Positions 44,981-56,400 of a DNA stretch of 64,000 bases are shown here, one piece after another. The number at the start of each line of letters is the position of its first letter. The stretch's first letter is position 1. Made by a program: the position numbers and the translations under genes. The DNA is taken from assembly GCA_946894095.1 (NCBI GenBank), contig OX335651.1, positions 14,282,501-14,346,500 of the forward strand, given 5' to 3'. Source of the DNA: Incurvaria masculella (taxonomy: Eukaryota; Arthropoda; Insecta; Lepidoptera; Incurvariidae). Below the pieces are notes generated by a model. It saw only the letters and a program-made list of their open reading frames with translations. It did no database searches and was not told where the DNA came from.

Positions 44981-47204
44981 AACGCTAGATTTTAGAATAT
45001 TCGGTAAATGATGAATTTTATTTAATTCATAGTTAATACATTGAGGTGTTGAAGGCACATGGAAAACATTGAAGAAGATACACTAAATAATTTGGTTATC
45101 TTATGTCTTGTACATATATATTTGCGTTTTCTTTTCCAGATCTGGAATTACCAATTTAATACTTCAGTAAATGTGGTATTTTCTCGTTTCCTAGAGCATA
45201 TTATCTAAAAATGGTAATAAGACTTTCAATATTAACTGTGACGACTTAAATGATAACTAATAAAAGAGGAAACAAAAAGTTAAAACACAATGAATATACA
45301 TAAGGCATGCTTAAAAGTGCAAAGAATTCCTGCTCGTGAGAAAAGCGATAATACTATAAGTTACTAAAAGATCAAACGTTGCTTGCACTAGACGAAGCAT
45401 ATTTCTCGGCAACGGTTACCCATCGATTTCCAGTGGAAAGTTCGGAAAATAATTACAGCTATAAGTTGGCCGGAATGTTTTTCCGCTCTCCGCCGACCGC
45501 CTTAAAGTATGCACGGAAATGGATGTAAATGGCAAAACATTTGTTAGATTGCACATTTTTCAACCATTACTCGAGTTGAATTGACAATCGAAACAAATCT
45601 TTACGTGGAGATACTTTATCTTTGTTCTCTTGATTCATCTGACTTCAAACCCCGTTTATAGTTAGTAAATCCAAGTGAGATTTAATTTTCTTCATTATAA
45701 AGTATAAGTTGTAAACTGGTAAAAAACTTTTTTAAGGATAATTTCTAGTACTGAAGTAACTCGATAAATTATGTGTTCGTTCGTGCTGTGTAATTCGTTC
45801 ACGAGTAATTTACAGTAATTGCTATAATTTACACGAAAGTCCATAGTTATACAAACCAGCTAACATCCAGTATACTTGAAGCCTAATGGTTGAAGACAAA
45901 GCTGGCAGAGTATATCAACCCGTGAACTCCACGAGTTGTGAACTTTTCCACGGGTTGCACACATCAAAGAAGAAAAGTTTAATAAGATCTCAGATCCTTT
46001 CCAGTATCCTTTACCGCTTTAATGTTTGGAATAGTTTCCTCTAAAGATTGCCAATTAATTGAATCTTTTGGCGGGGTTCACATCTAAAAGCTCCACAATT
46101 TTGAGAAAACAGTATAAGATATAGGATACACCAAGTAATTGGTTTTCAAGTAAGCGACTGGAGTGTTTCTAGGTATGTTTTATAGAGTACTAGTGGTGCA
46201 TGAGAAAATATTTAATAACACTAAGGCTGCCACTACAGGGCTTGTCAGAAGGGTTGCACAATAATTGGCAGATGCATAGTGAGGTAAAAACAATAGGCTA
46301 CTCAAACATGGCGCAGCGGTGGAAGGAATAAAGCCAGTGGGCGGGGCGTGCGGAGGGGAGAGACCTACCACTGGCTGTGACGCCAACAAGTCATAAGGGA
46401 CCGAGAAACACAGGGGGTCTTTATAAACGACTAATAAATAGCCAATACTCTACTCGATGCAAACAGGCGGGCTCATGCTTGTAATAATTCTCAGTATTAC
46501 GATACGAACCATCTCTATATTAAATGAAAAAAAGTCAAAGCTAAGATAATAGTGTTCACGATTGAAGTAGAGGGAACTAAAGTCCTACATACACCCGAGA
46601 GGTTGGGTAGCTTCTGTCATTAGATGTTCGGATGTGGAATATCAGCAATAGTACAACGGGCCCCGCAGATAACTAAAGCAGAAGATCTCCGTTCAAAGAG
46701 AATAACAGACTAAGAGCGACCTCCGGCGGCCTCTTTGGCCCTTATCGCGCATCTAAGGCCAATAAGACTCAAAACGAAAAAGTCCTCCCCTCACCCCGTT
46801 CGCCGCCGCGGGCGCCTCGCCGAGAGCCCTCAAAGGGCCGCATAACTTCGCCGATTAACAAAGGGCCCGGCATCGGGGCGAAAATCAAACGGTTCCGCCC
46901 CACTTATGCCTCCGCTGCGAAAATATGCCAATTCCCTTATCGTACTCTTTACATCTTTCCGTCATACTTGTATTTACTCGCCGTGTTTACATAGATGCGA
47001 GCTGTTGTTATATTGCGTTGCACCCTTCCGCCTCTTTCGTGCTGGGACGTCTTCAAAGTAACGATAGCACAAATGATTTGATGAATAATGATGAATTTAC
47101 ATTTTTTTCGTGGCAACATTGTGCCGAAGATCCGAACCGATGCGTAGACATGAAATAAATGCGTCGATTGATGAGTAGTTGTGGATACATCATAGAATTA
47201 AAAT
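44981..47204. other. no gene recognised
   Basis: AT-rich to about 46300. A hairpin CAACCCGTG/CACGGGTTG lies at 45918-45958. A GC-rich block at 46690-46920 (GCCGCCGCGGGCGCC and similar) lacks a frame. Short frames at 46180-46389 and 46925-47158 have no known motif. Confidence 0.4.
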
Positions 47205-47513
47205 AACCGGCAACGTGCGAGTCGGACTCGCACACGAAGGGTTCCGTACCATAGTACCAGATTTAACACAAAAAAATAACTTTGTTGTAAGTCAACCTTT
47301 AATTTTTATTATATTAAAATTTTACATATTTGTTGTTATAGTGGCAAAATAAATACACACTCTGTGAAAATTTCAGCTGCCTAACTATTACGGTTCATGA
47401 AATACAGCCCTGTGACAGACGGACGGACGGACTGACGGATGGACTGCGGACGGTCGGACAGCAGAGACTTAGTAATAGGGTTCCGTTTTCACCCTTTGGG
47501 TACGGAACCCTGA
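47205..47513 (-). mobile_element. (GTCY)n MITE, copy 6
   Basis: ACCGGCAACGTGCGAGTCGG, GAAGGGTTCCGTACCATAGT, TTGTTGTTATAGTGGCAA, CAGACGGACGGACGGACTGA and GTAATAGGGTTCCGTTTTCA, ending TTTGGGTACGGAACCCT. Full length. Confidence 0.92.
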
Positions 47514-48159
47514 AAAGAACCACATTCAAAGCTATAGGATCCAAAACTGCTATTTATACTTTATATATAAATATAGAACATTTTTTCAAATACACAAAGC
47601 ACAAAGTCCAATTGTATAATATGCTTTCAAGATTTAGTGATTTTTACAAAAAACACCAAAACTCCATACTTTTGGATGTTCTGGGTTTTGGGTATGTGCA
47701 TATTACAGCAAAATATTTACAGAATAATGGAAAAGTCAGTACTTATGAATTCGAAGGGAATATGTGATTTTCGGATAACAATATATCGAAGCCAATAAAG
47801 GATTATGCGGGACTTATTAAAATCAAAACGAGGGGTGATTCGACAATAACCGTTGAAGATTCAAAGCAATTAATCGAATACTGACAAAGGCACATGGATG
47901 GTCGGTAATAAAATATTTGGATCGTGCAATAAGATAATAGAATGCAATAAATTTGGCTGCCCGTGCGTTAGCGCATCGACGGGTGGTGCCGGGGGTCAAG
48001 GGCGAATGATCGACATCAAGGTGAACATTTGTCGGGAATCCTTTAATCGGGTTGATTTATTTTAAATAATTATTGTATTCATGAAATAAATTCCTTGCAA
48101 GATAAATCTTAAAGAACATTTTGAGAGCGGTATGATTATAATAAATTTGGGACTTTTTG
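47514..48159. other. no gene recognised
   Basis: AT-rich, with a small GC-richer patch at 47955-48010. No frame and no repeat. Confidence 0.5.
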
Positions 48160-48390
48160 TTTAAAACTGAATTATTCTTATATTAATTTTTACTTATTTA
48201 GCGATCACGGTACTTAAAAATGTCTAATGAGAAAGATCGAGTTTTAAATCTTATAGAAAATTATGTTATCAAAAATACAATAACGTGTTATTATCAGTCT
48301 GAAGTTCCGTTTGGACCTACTAAATCGTTATTATAACATTTGTTTTTATAACGACGGGTTGACTAGTTCTGTCACTTTAAAGGATAATTT
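48160..48390 (+). repeat. relic related to TTAA MITE family T1
   Basis: TCTAATGAGAAAGATCGAG, a TTATCAGTCTGAAGTTCCGT segment, TTTGGACCTACTAAATCG, a TTATAACATTTGTTTTTATA segment and GTTGACTAGTTC follow the order of the right half of the element at 7167-7645. Divergence is heavy. Confidence 0.5.
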
Positions 48391-49437
48391 TTAATATACG
48401 AATGGTGAAACAGATACATATCTATTGTATATTTATGCGTCTTGTGTCTGTTGTTAGCAAAATACGTGTAGAAAAACAATTCCATTTATTAAACCAAATA
48501 TCATTAATTTAACCAATGTAGGACAGTTATATGTGCCAACGTCGACCTCATAACCTTTCTTTTCACTATTCACCCGCACGACCTATCGCAAGTGACCCGT
48601 CGATCGCAACCCATCCTGCGGCTTAAACAAATACGAGACACACGCACGACTTTCACGTGTGATTTAAAGACTATTAGTATCCGTCGCAGGCGGGATCTTT
48701 CTGAGATTTATATCAATCGGATTCAAGAGCAATTTCATTACATATTTTAATTGTGAAGTCAGTTCATTTATTGGCATTCAACCGTTATCAACCGAATACT
48801 AAAATTGAACATTGAAATTTAAGATGAATTTACACACGCTTACATTCATTTGAGCACGCGAACGTTAATCTACTCTCGCGATCCTGTTAGCAGTGATGCC
48901 CTTTTCAGCGTTATGCGGCTTAGGATTAGGCTTGATTTAGGATTATAAATATAAACGTGCTTAGGAATATTTTCAGCATGCTGAATTTTAAGCAGAACGA
49001 TTGCGGCTTCGCGTGAAGACGAGTATTGTCAAGCTTATAAACAACTTGTGAAATCCGTAAGTTTTCTAGAAATCTGATAACTGTCCTGACGACTCAACGA
49101 AAGCTTATGAGTTTCCAAAACACAGAACTTTACACCTGGTAAAGATATAAAAGGCAGCGAGGGTCAGTTGACTTACAAGTTTCCTAAAATCCATCAGAAA
49201 AGATGTAAAATTGAAATTCCGTCTGACAAATATCCGGACATTTTTTTTATTTTCTAGGAAAATTTTAAGTTTACCGGAAACTTAAAAGTTTTCTGGGAAA
49301 CTTGTAAAAGTACTGGGAAACTTGTAAGTTTCGTCTTGTTAAATCGCAGTGAATGTATGAAAATATGTCTGTGGAGGAATCGAAATAAGTATACTGTGAC
49401 CGTACCGTGTGGCGCCTTCCCTTCGAACCGGGTTAGC
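48391..49437. other. no gene recognised
   Basis: Nothing coding. A GGGAAACTTGTAA word is repeated at about 49289 and 49314 in an AAACTT-rich patch. Confidence 0.45.
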
Positions 49438-49488
49438 GGCGTGACAGTATGACATATGTCATACTGTCACTACTGGCGTGACAGTATG
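49438..49488. repeat. perfect 30-bp palindrome with a flanking direct copy
   Basis: 49441-49470 is a perfect palindrome of two 15-bp arms (left arm GTGACAGTATGACAT) with no loop. GGCGTGACAGTATG, which begins at 49438, is repeated directly at 49475-49488. Confidence 0.95.
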
Positions 49489-49837
49489 CATAAACCTAAG
49501 AAATTATGTGTGCATATTATGAATCATAACTTTTCTTTACTTGCATCAGTATAGTGCGCCACGATGAAAGACCCATTTCCTTACCTGAAACAATAAAATT
49601 AACTTTAAACAAAAATCATACACAGTTATTTTCCAAAATAAAATTTAAATTTAAATGTATTTACAAACACACGAGTACATGTATTTTAACTCTACAACTT
49701 GACATGAGTAATCAAGTTCAATACCATGGTATACTGCGGCCTACAGAAGAGCTATAGGCATACAACATAATAAAATAAATAAAATATGCATATGGTGCCC
49801 ACACTTATTATAGAGACTGAACACTTTACTGCCTATC

Positions 49838-50160
49838 AATTCAATTCAATTCTTTATTCGTCCTTAGGTAAACATACACTTAGACTAGGTCAGTTTTTTT
49901 GTTAATGGTCTTAGCAAAACGGGACCCTAAAACGTACAAAAGGTCTAGAATAAAATATTACACGACAATACCATATTTTAAAATCAATTAGAAATAATTT
50001 ACGTCAATACGAGTTCATTATGTTAAAAAAATCAACTAGTAGTCATATATTATACAAAAGTAATGAAATCAAAGTAATAGCATAAACATTGCAATATTAA
50101 CAGGCAAAAAATAAAAATGTAACTAAAATAAATAACAAATATCGTATGTGCGTAAAATAT
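49838..50160 (-). repeat. possible LINE 3' end
   Basis: Read on the minus strand, the right-to-left sequence ends in AATAAAGAATTGAATTGAAT, a short ATTGA-type repeat tail with a polyadenylation-like AATAAA. AT-rich, UTR-like DNA precedes it. No coding part is visible, so the class is tentative. Confidence 0.3.
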
Positions 50161-51316
50161 AATGAGTCACCTATTTTTATAATAGTTAACCCAAAAGGTA
50201 GATCATTGACTTTTTTTTTATTCACATTGATTGGCAAGTATGAGACCCCTTTATTCCCGCATCGCCCAATCTATTTGGAAACGAAGGATCGATGATGAGC
50301 GCACGATTGAAGATCAATGAAATCATTAACGGAATTGAATTACATAGATGATCGTATCGGTCCGTATATTTAAGGCTTATCGCTAGGATGGCCGTCGGCG
50401 ACCAAGATCAATCATGCTGTCTCGTTAGGACTCTCCCTCACTGCGTGCAGACTGACAGCAGGGCAGGCAAAGGATCAGAGATGTTGAAACGTGCGCTCTT
50501 GCCCAGCGCCTGAGTGGACACTAGATTAAAGAAATTTAGACGAAACCAGGACGTGGAAGCGATATGTTTGAATTACTCGAAATTAGACGAAAGCTTCTTC
50601 AAGATTAAATTGAGTGAATGATGGACATTACAATAAAAAAAACGGTCTGATGAAGGATCTACCACCTGGGCGAAAACCTACATTAATATCTATCAATCCC
50701 ACAACATTTAACATGAGGATAAAGTTATTTTCTTTTAAGCCTCATCAATGGAATAATATTTTCCAAGTAGATATCACTAAAATAAAACATTCTGTCGACG
50801 AAAGAGCGTTGACCTTCCTCCATTATTAATTCACTAAAGTATTTTCTAAACTTAGAACTTAGTACTTGTACTATGTTAAAACCAGTTTAGTATTCTTTCA
50901 GCACACCACCTGCTCGGTTTACGATAAGGGCTGAATATATTCATAAATTACAAATACCGCGACGCCATTTGTAAATTTAGAAGTGGAGACAATACCGTAA
51001 AATAACGATGAGCTCACCCCATAATTTCCGTGAACTTTTTCGTTGATAAGTACCCGAGTTGAAAAGCGGCACCAGGAAACGTGAATTGCTCTGTATCAGT
51101 ACCATAATGGGTATTTTTACGTCCCCGCCGCCTGAGACTGGGAAAGCGTGCGTCCTTAATGACTTCCGGTCCAATTGCGAGTTCACATAAGCTTTTTATC
51201 TATTTTGCTAACTACGCACTCTCTCGGCATCCCCACTTGCGGCCGCTGCGCCGGGAGCTGACCAACTTACTCTTTTACATCATTACAGTAAGCATTATTT
51301 TGATCTAATTTATATT
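50161..51316. other. no gene recognised
   Basis: Small frames at 50614-50829 (plus) and 50977-51186 (minus) have no known motif. No repeat was assigned. Confidence 0.45.
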
Positions 51317-51488
51317 TAATAATAATAATAATAATAATAACCATTTATTGGATGAAGAAGACATAAGTACACAGAAAACAAAAGAACAGTAAAACATACA
51401 ATGCAGAGTACATTTCTGAAAAGATAAAAGGGAGAACATAAAAACATATTATAAATGTTAGCTACCTACTGCATGCTTTCCTTCATCC

Positions 51489-51536
51489 AATGGGTGATGT
51501 TATTGCCTTATGGCAATCTCTTCCACCTCACCCATT
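51489..51536 (-). promoter_or_regulatory. LINE 3' UTR stem-loop
   Basis: AATGGGTGA (51489-51497) pairs with TCACCCATT (51528-51536). An inner ATTGCC (51502-51507) pairs with GGCAAT (51512-51517) over a four-base loop. CTTCATCC at 51481-51488 can also pair with GGATGAAG near 51350-51357. Stem-loops at LINE 3' ends are known to be recognised by the element's own reverse transcriptase, and that role is inferred here. Confidence 0.6.
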
Positions 51537-51653
51537 AGATATAAGGGCATAGTGGTGGTTTGCAGCGAATAAAAACTAAAATAAAATAAAACAATAAAAT
51601 AAAATAAAACATAAAACAATGGCAACCGCAGGCGGGGGTCGAAAGAGAACAGA

Positions 51654-54600
51654 TCACTCTTGCGACAGGTAATGTTCCTTCAAGCGTGTTTTAAAGATAG
51701 AAACACTCTGTGAACGGCGTATGGGCTCAGGCAATGCATTCCAGAGCCGCGGAGCGTGCACAGAGAAAGACCTTGACATAAAGTCGGACCTGTGTTCCGG
51801 GATCAATAACAGGTTGCTTGATGTTGACCTCAGAGGGACACCATGGCCAGCAAGAAGACTGAACATAGTTCTTATGTATATGGGCGTAAGAGTAGTAAGA
51901 GTTTTATACAGAAAAGTCAAAATGTGTAGATTGCGTCGATCCCGTATTTTGAGCCACTTTAGCTCTTTCCGGTAAACTGAGACATGATCATATTTCCTCA
52001 GATTAAAGATATAGCGAATGCAGGCATTCTGCATTCGTTCCAATTTGTCCACCAATTCGCTCTTTAGATCCAGATAACAAATGTCTGCATAATCAAGAAG
52101 TGGTAGAATATAAGCTTGAGCAAGTTGAATTTTGATGTGTTTGGGTAGGAACCTTTTCATTTTACGTAAAGAATGTAAGCTGTAGTATACCTTTTTGCTA
52201 ACATTATTGATATGCTCCTGCCACGTAAGATTTTCATCCATGATGAGCCCTAGATTTTTAACAGATTTCGAGAAGGGAATTGGTGTGGAGTCAACAAGGA
52301 GTGGTGGCAGGCTAGATTTATCAATCTTTTTTGTTAACTTTCGACTGCCTAGAATTATTGCTTGTGACTTTAATGGATTAATCAAGATACCAAAACGCCT
52401 GGACCAATCGCAGATTAAACGTTAGTCCTGATTCAGCTGACCTATGGCAGCAAAAATCGCATCTGGCTTTGTGTGAATATATATTTGCATGTCGTCAGCA
52501 TACATGTGATACTTAGAGAGCAGAGTTGCAGTAATCGTTTTAATAAAAATGCAAAAAAGTAGTGGCGACAAGACTCCTCCCTGTGGTACGCCAGAAGTCA
52601 AATCATGCGAAACCGACTGTTCAGCGCCATTCTTAACTGCCTGATTACGACCAACAAGGTAGGAAGAAAACCAAGAGAGTACGACATCACACATTCTGAG
52701 CGAGCGTAAGCGGGCTAGTAGGATAGAAAAATCAACCGTGTTAAATGCGTTGCTAAAATCAAGTAAAACCATTACTGTTACCCTTCTATCATTCATGGCC
52801 GCTCGAATGTCATCACTTATCTTCAACAGAGCAGAAGCCGTACTATGTCCTGGTTTGAAACCAGATTGAAGCGGATCATGCAAATTATTAGATGAAATAA
52901 AATGCGCTACCTGAGTATGTACCAAACGCTCTAACACCTTAGACAATACGGGCAGAATGGAGATAGGACGATAATCTTTAGGCACCGAAGGCTTGCTATT
53001 TTTAGGTAGTGGTATAATCAAGGCTCTCTTCCATACTGTTGGAAACATTCCAGTAGACATGGATGCATTAAAAATGTGTGTTAATACAGGCAGTATAACG
53101 TTAATTATCAGCATGAGCATTGTAATGCTGATGCCGTCCACACCAACCGATTTTGATTTGACTGCAGTGATGGCGTCCTTGACTTGTTCAGCGGAAACAG
53201 GGGTAAACTTAAATGCTTCTATGTTGGGTACGTCTTCATTGTGAATAGCCGCGACGGCTACAGTCCTAGAAGCCTCGCTGAGGGCGGCTGGTGGGGTAGC
53301 AAAATGACGATTGAGATCGTTTATATCCAGGTCTATTTTGTGATCTCCCTTCTTATCTGCACAAGCCCCTACAGATCTTAGAAATTCCCACAGATTTTTA
53401 TCATTATTTTCGGTAATGTGCTTGTAAATATGTGAGCATTTAGCGTTTCTGCAAGACTGAACGCATCGATTACGTAGTAGCTTGTAACTGTCCCAGAGTT
53501 CAGCAGTTGGGTTCTTGTTGTGTTTTGTCTTTGCATCATCTCTGACCGCCATCTCTTTGCGTATCTTGTCCGTAATCCAGGGTGCCGGAAGCTGTCTCAG
53601 CCTCATACACGTAATAGGAGCGTGTTTATCAAATAGATCCATTAGCAATTTGTTAAAAGCATCGACCAATTCATCAATATTATCAATACTACTTAAATTG
53701 TTCCAATCAATTGAGGTCGCATCCTTCACCAGATTTTCTGTATCAATCTTTTTGAAGTTTCTACGGTAAACGATTCGATGCCTGGCCTTAGGTGTTTTAA
53801 TGTTATAAGAAACATGTATCAAGTCGTGATGAGAAAAGGCAGGTGCTACTAAACGACCAAAGTTAGATACGTGATCCAGTGATGCGACCACGGCCACATC
53901 CAGGTGAGAATGTGTGGTATGTAAATGGTAAGTAGGCCCTAATTCTAGATAGTTAAGATTAAATGAGGAAATAATACTGAGTAGTTTCGACGAACGTGCG
54001 TCATTTTTCGCTAGGCAAGTGTTTAAGTCGCCTAGTAGGAGAGTGTGTGCATAATTAGTAACGTGTGTAGATAAGACGGTTTCCAGTTCAGCAAAGTAGT
54101 TAACTTTAGGGGGACAATAAATCACTAGCAAAAGCAACTTTAAATGATTTACCTGGACTTCCATAACAATGTACTCCGCGCCCTTGCAATGAGGATCAGA
54201 AACAGCTAGGATTTTATGCTTAAAATCCTCCCGTAGATAAACTGCCACCCCACCACCGCGACACCTCAGCCGGTCGTGTCTGATTAGTGTATAGCCCGGC
54301 AGGGAAAGAGAGCTTGATGATAAGGAGGGCTTGAGCCATGTTTCGCTAATCGCAATGGCGTGCACTGAAAGGTTTACAAAGGAGGCCAGAAATTCATCCT
54401 TATGGGCATCCAGGCTCTGTGCATTGATGTGCACCGCTTGGAAGTGCTTTGCGTCATTTTGGGATAAAACATGCTTAAGTTTACTGTTTAAATCAGCGGG
54501 GGGACTAGATTCTGTGGGAGAAACTAAGCTAGTCCGAGACGAAGACGCCAGTATGTACCCGTCCCCACCGTCCCCGCTCGTGCTATCGGAAAGATATTCA

Positions 54601-54665
54601 CGGGAGGAATCATCGCTTGCAGCAGAGAAAAATGTCTCGTCAGAATCCCCACCGTCGCTTGCCAT
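51654..54665 (-). pseudogene. LINE ORF2: endonuclease-reverse transcriptase with one stop
   Basis: About 1,003 codons, interrupted once by TAA at 52422-52424. The frame continues unchanged after it, so a single substitution is the simplest cause. Residues 1-75 are Ser/Asp-rich. Residues 77-295 are an APE-type endonuclease: N81 in INAQSL, E108 in ISETW, RGGGVAVY at 136-143, D213 and N215 in LLGDLN, D256 in SHLD, and SHHD at 278-281 where an S-D-H is usual. The reverse transcriptase has DYRPIS, QSGFKPGHST, LLDFSNAFNTVD with D636, GVPQGGVLSPLLF from 692, and YADD at 722-725. The stop lies 23 residues after YADD. The last 260 residues carry the usual thumb and C-terminal region. The enzyme would nick DNA and prime reverse transcription at the target. 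As read, the product lacks the C-terminal quarter. Confidence 0.93.
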
Positions 54666-55531
54666 TGTAACACAAAACGAAAAGTATAATAGTAAAATAG
54701 AAAAAATAATAATAATAATAATACTAATAATTTACTGAAAAAGAAAGGTATTTTTTGGATTAAAATGAGATTTTAGTAAAGACCTGTAGTATTCTATACA
54801 TGCTTACATTAAGGCCATTTAGTCGTCAAAGAAAGGAAAGAAAAAACAAATAAAAACAAAAGTAAAAAAAAATTAAAATTAAGAGAAAAAAGTTCAGCTC
54901 TGCAGGTATGTGCGTTTCTATCTATGTATACAGTTCATATTATATAACAGTGCATACTCAAATAGATACCCAGGTATGTATTAGCACTGTCGACCTTGTT
55001 ACAAAAAGTTGCTTAGTAAATAACACATTAGTTATGAAATACATATTCCTGATTATATGAACTCTTGCACTGACGTTATTGTCTTTACAAAGTGAAGTGA
55101 AATCAGTGAATTTAGTAGGATACATTTCAAGAACGCAAGCATTTTACACGAGTTTTAAAGAAACGTAGCTATTAATTTTGAGCCAAATTGTATACGAATT
55201 CATTTCTTTATTCTTCTTCATCTACATTCTTTATTCATCTACATAAGCCACCAAACATGGTTTAATTTAAAAAAAAAAATGTTTTAAGAATGTTTATAAT
55301 AAGCGATAAGTAATATGTATTTTCGAAAAAGAGGGTAAGGCCTAGTCGTTACTTAGGGAAAAAACATAAATACTGCCATATTTGGAGCATAAAGTTATAT
55401 ATATGTTTACATAATTATGTGCTTAGAATTACCTGCATATCCATACACACACTAGACCATAACATACCTACGCAGGGAGCACTGACAACATGATACACAA
55501 CACTAATAGTGACACTTTTAGGTAATGACAC
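54666..55531 (-). other. LINE inter-ORF spacer
   Basis: 866 bp separate the two LINE frames. The spacer is AT-rich, with a second AAT-type run at 54706-54723 and A-rich DNA around 54830-54890, and has no frame of 60 codons. Spacers of this length are unusual for two-ORF LINEs, so an old insertion or a decayed ORF1 extension is possible. Confidence 0.6.
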
Positions 55532-56389
55532 TTAGGCACGATGAGAAATAGCTCCTTTCCCTGACCGGGGCGGCTGTCTGCGGGGCCCTGGCGGCTTGGG
55601 GAGTGAGGCCGCGACTGGGGCGGCCGAGTTTAGCTTCATAGCTTCCTGCAGCTCCTCCAGCGTGTAGATCCGCCTCCTCGCGCCGTCACGCAGCGCCACA
55701 TGGATGACGCCGTCGTTAGTCCAGCGGCAGCCGACATCAAACGATTCTCGCACCTTCGCGTACAGCTCCTGCCGCTTTCGCGTGAGTGCCTCGGTGAGCA
55801 GGAGGCCGCTGCCCTTGAGCTTTGCCTTGCTGCTCCACACCGCACCTCGCGCCTCCGACGAGTCGAAATTGATGATGATGGGCCGCGGCCGCGCGTCGCC
55901 GCAGCCTCCGCCACCGTCGGTGGGTTTCGATTTGCCGAGGCGGAAACTGCTATAAATCGCAGACATCTCCAGGGGCAATGACAGGCGCTCCTTGAGTGTT
56001 GCCACTGCGACCGCTTTGGTGTTCTCGTCGGGCGACTCGAGCACCCCGTGCAGCATGAGAGTGTTCTTCTTAGTGATTGCTTCAAGGTGGTCCACCCTGC
56101 GGTCGACCTCCCGAAGATGCTCCTGAAGCGAAGCGAGCATGGACAGAATTGTAGATTTGAATGCGTAGAACTCGTTCGCTAGTCCGTCTAGACTCAGGGA
56201 GAGTGCTCGCGCCGGCATCGGCGGCGGGTCGGTGAGGGGCGGGGGGGGCCCGCCGGGCTCCGTGGCCGCCGCTGCTTGCACCTTCTTCAACTTGTCTTCA
56301 AACTGAGACATCATGCTCACACACAGCTGCTGCACGTATTGGGGATTCGTCGGCTGAGACATCACGTACTTACATAGGCACTTACGCAC
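55532..56389 (-). CDS. LINE ORF1 nucleic-acid-binding protein
   Basis: A 285-codon intact frame. The first ATG is at 56389. A second in-frame ATG ten codons in (MSQPTNPQ) may be the real start. Residues 45-62 are Pro-rich. About 63-108 show the heptad pattern of a coiled coil (FKSTILSMLASLQEHLREV), expected to trimerise the protein. About 109-175 look like the RRM-type fold of L1-like ORF1 proteins (LMLHGV then YSSFRLGK and RPIIINF). About 178-235 form the conserved C-terminal domain (LKGSGLLLTEALTRKRQELY, WTNDGVIHV). The last 35 residues are Pro/Arg-rich and basic. It should coat the LINE RNA. GC content is far higher than the surrounding DNA. It is the only complete gene-like frame in the window. 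Confidence 0.85.
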   Translation of the reverse strand: MRKCLCKYVMSQPTNPQYVQQLCVSMMSQFEDKLKKVQAAAATEPGGPPPPLTDPPPMPARALSLSLDGLANEFYAFKSTILSMLASLQEHLREVDRRVDHLEAITKKNTLMLHGVLESPDENTKAVAVATLKERLSLPLEMSAIYSSFRLGKSKPTDGGGGCGDARPRPIIINFDSSEARGAVWSSKAKLKGSGLLLTEALTRKRQELYAKVRESFDVGCRWTNDGVIHVALRDGARRRIYTLEELQEAMKLNSAAPVAASLPKPPGPRRQPPRSGKGAISHRA

Positions 56390-56400
56390 TTATTGATCGA

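Larger units (their letters stand above)
51317..56400 (-). mobile_element. nearly intact CR1/Jockey-superfamily LINE
   Basis: A non-LTR retrotransposon of about 5 kb lies on the minus strand. From its 5' end it has ORF1 (55532-56389), an 866-bp spacer, ORF2 with endonuclease and reverse transcriptase (51654-54665), and a 3' UTR of about 330 bp. The 3' UTR has a structured stem-loop at 51489-51536 and ends in a (TTA)n run (51317-51340, seen as TAA repeats on the plus strand) rather than a long poly-A. Short simple-repeat tails are typical of CR1-like elements. The 5' boundary is not defined. The assignment rests on ORF2 motifs and the ORF1 type, and the clade (CR1, Daphne or related) is open. 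Confidence 0.9.

Noticed and set aside
53515..53769. Plus-strand frames across the LINE (51721-54738)
   Set aside because: They lie antisense to the ORF2 frame, which has clear catalytic motifs. None of them has its own motif.
55636..56085. 149-codon minus-strand frame inside LINE ORF1, and plus-strand frames at 55700-55981
   Set aside because: These are GC-rich shadow frames of ORF1. ORF1 itself carries the recognisable domains.
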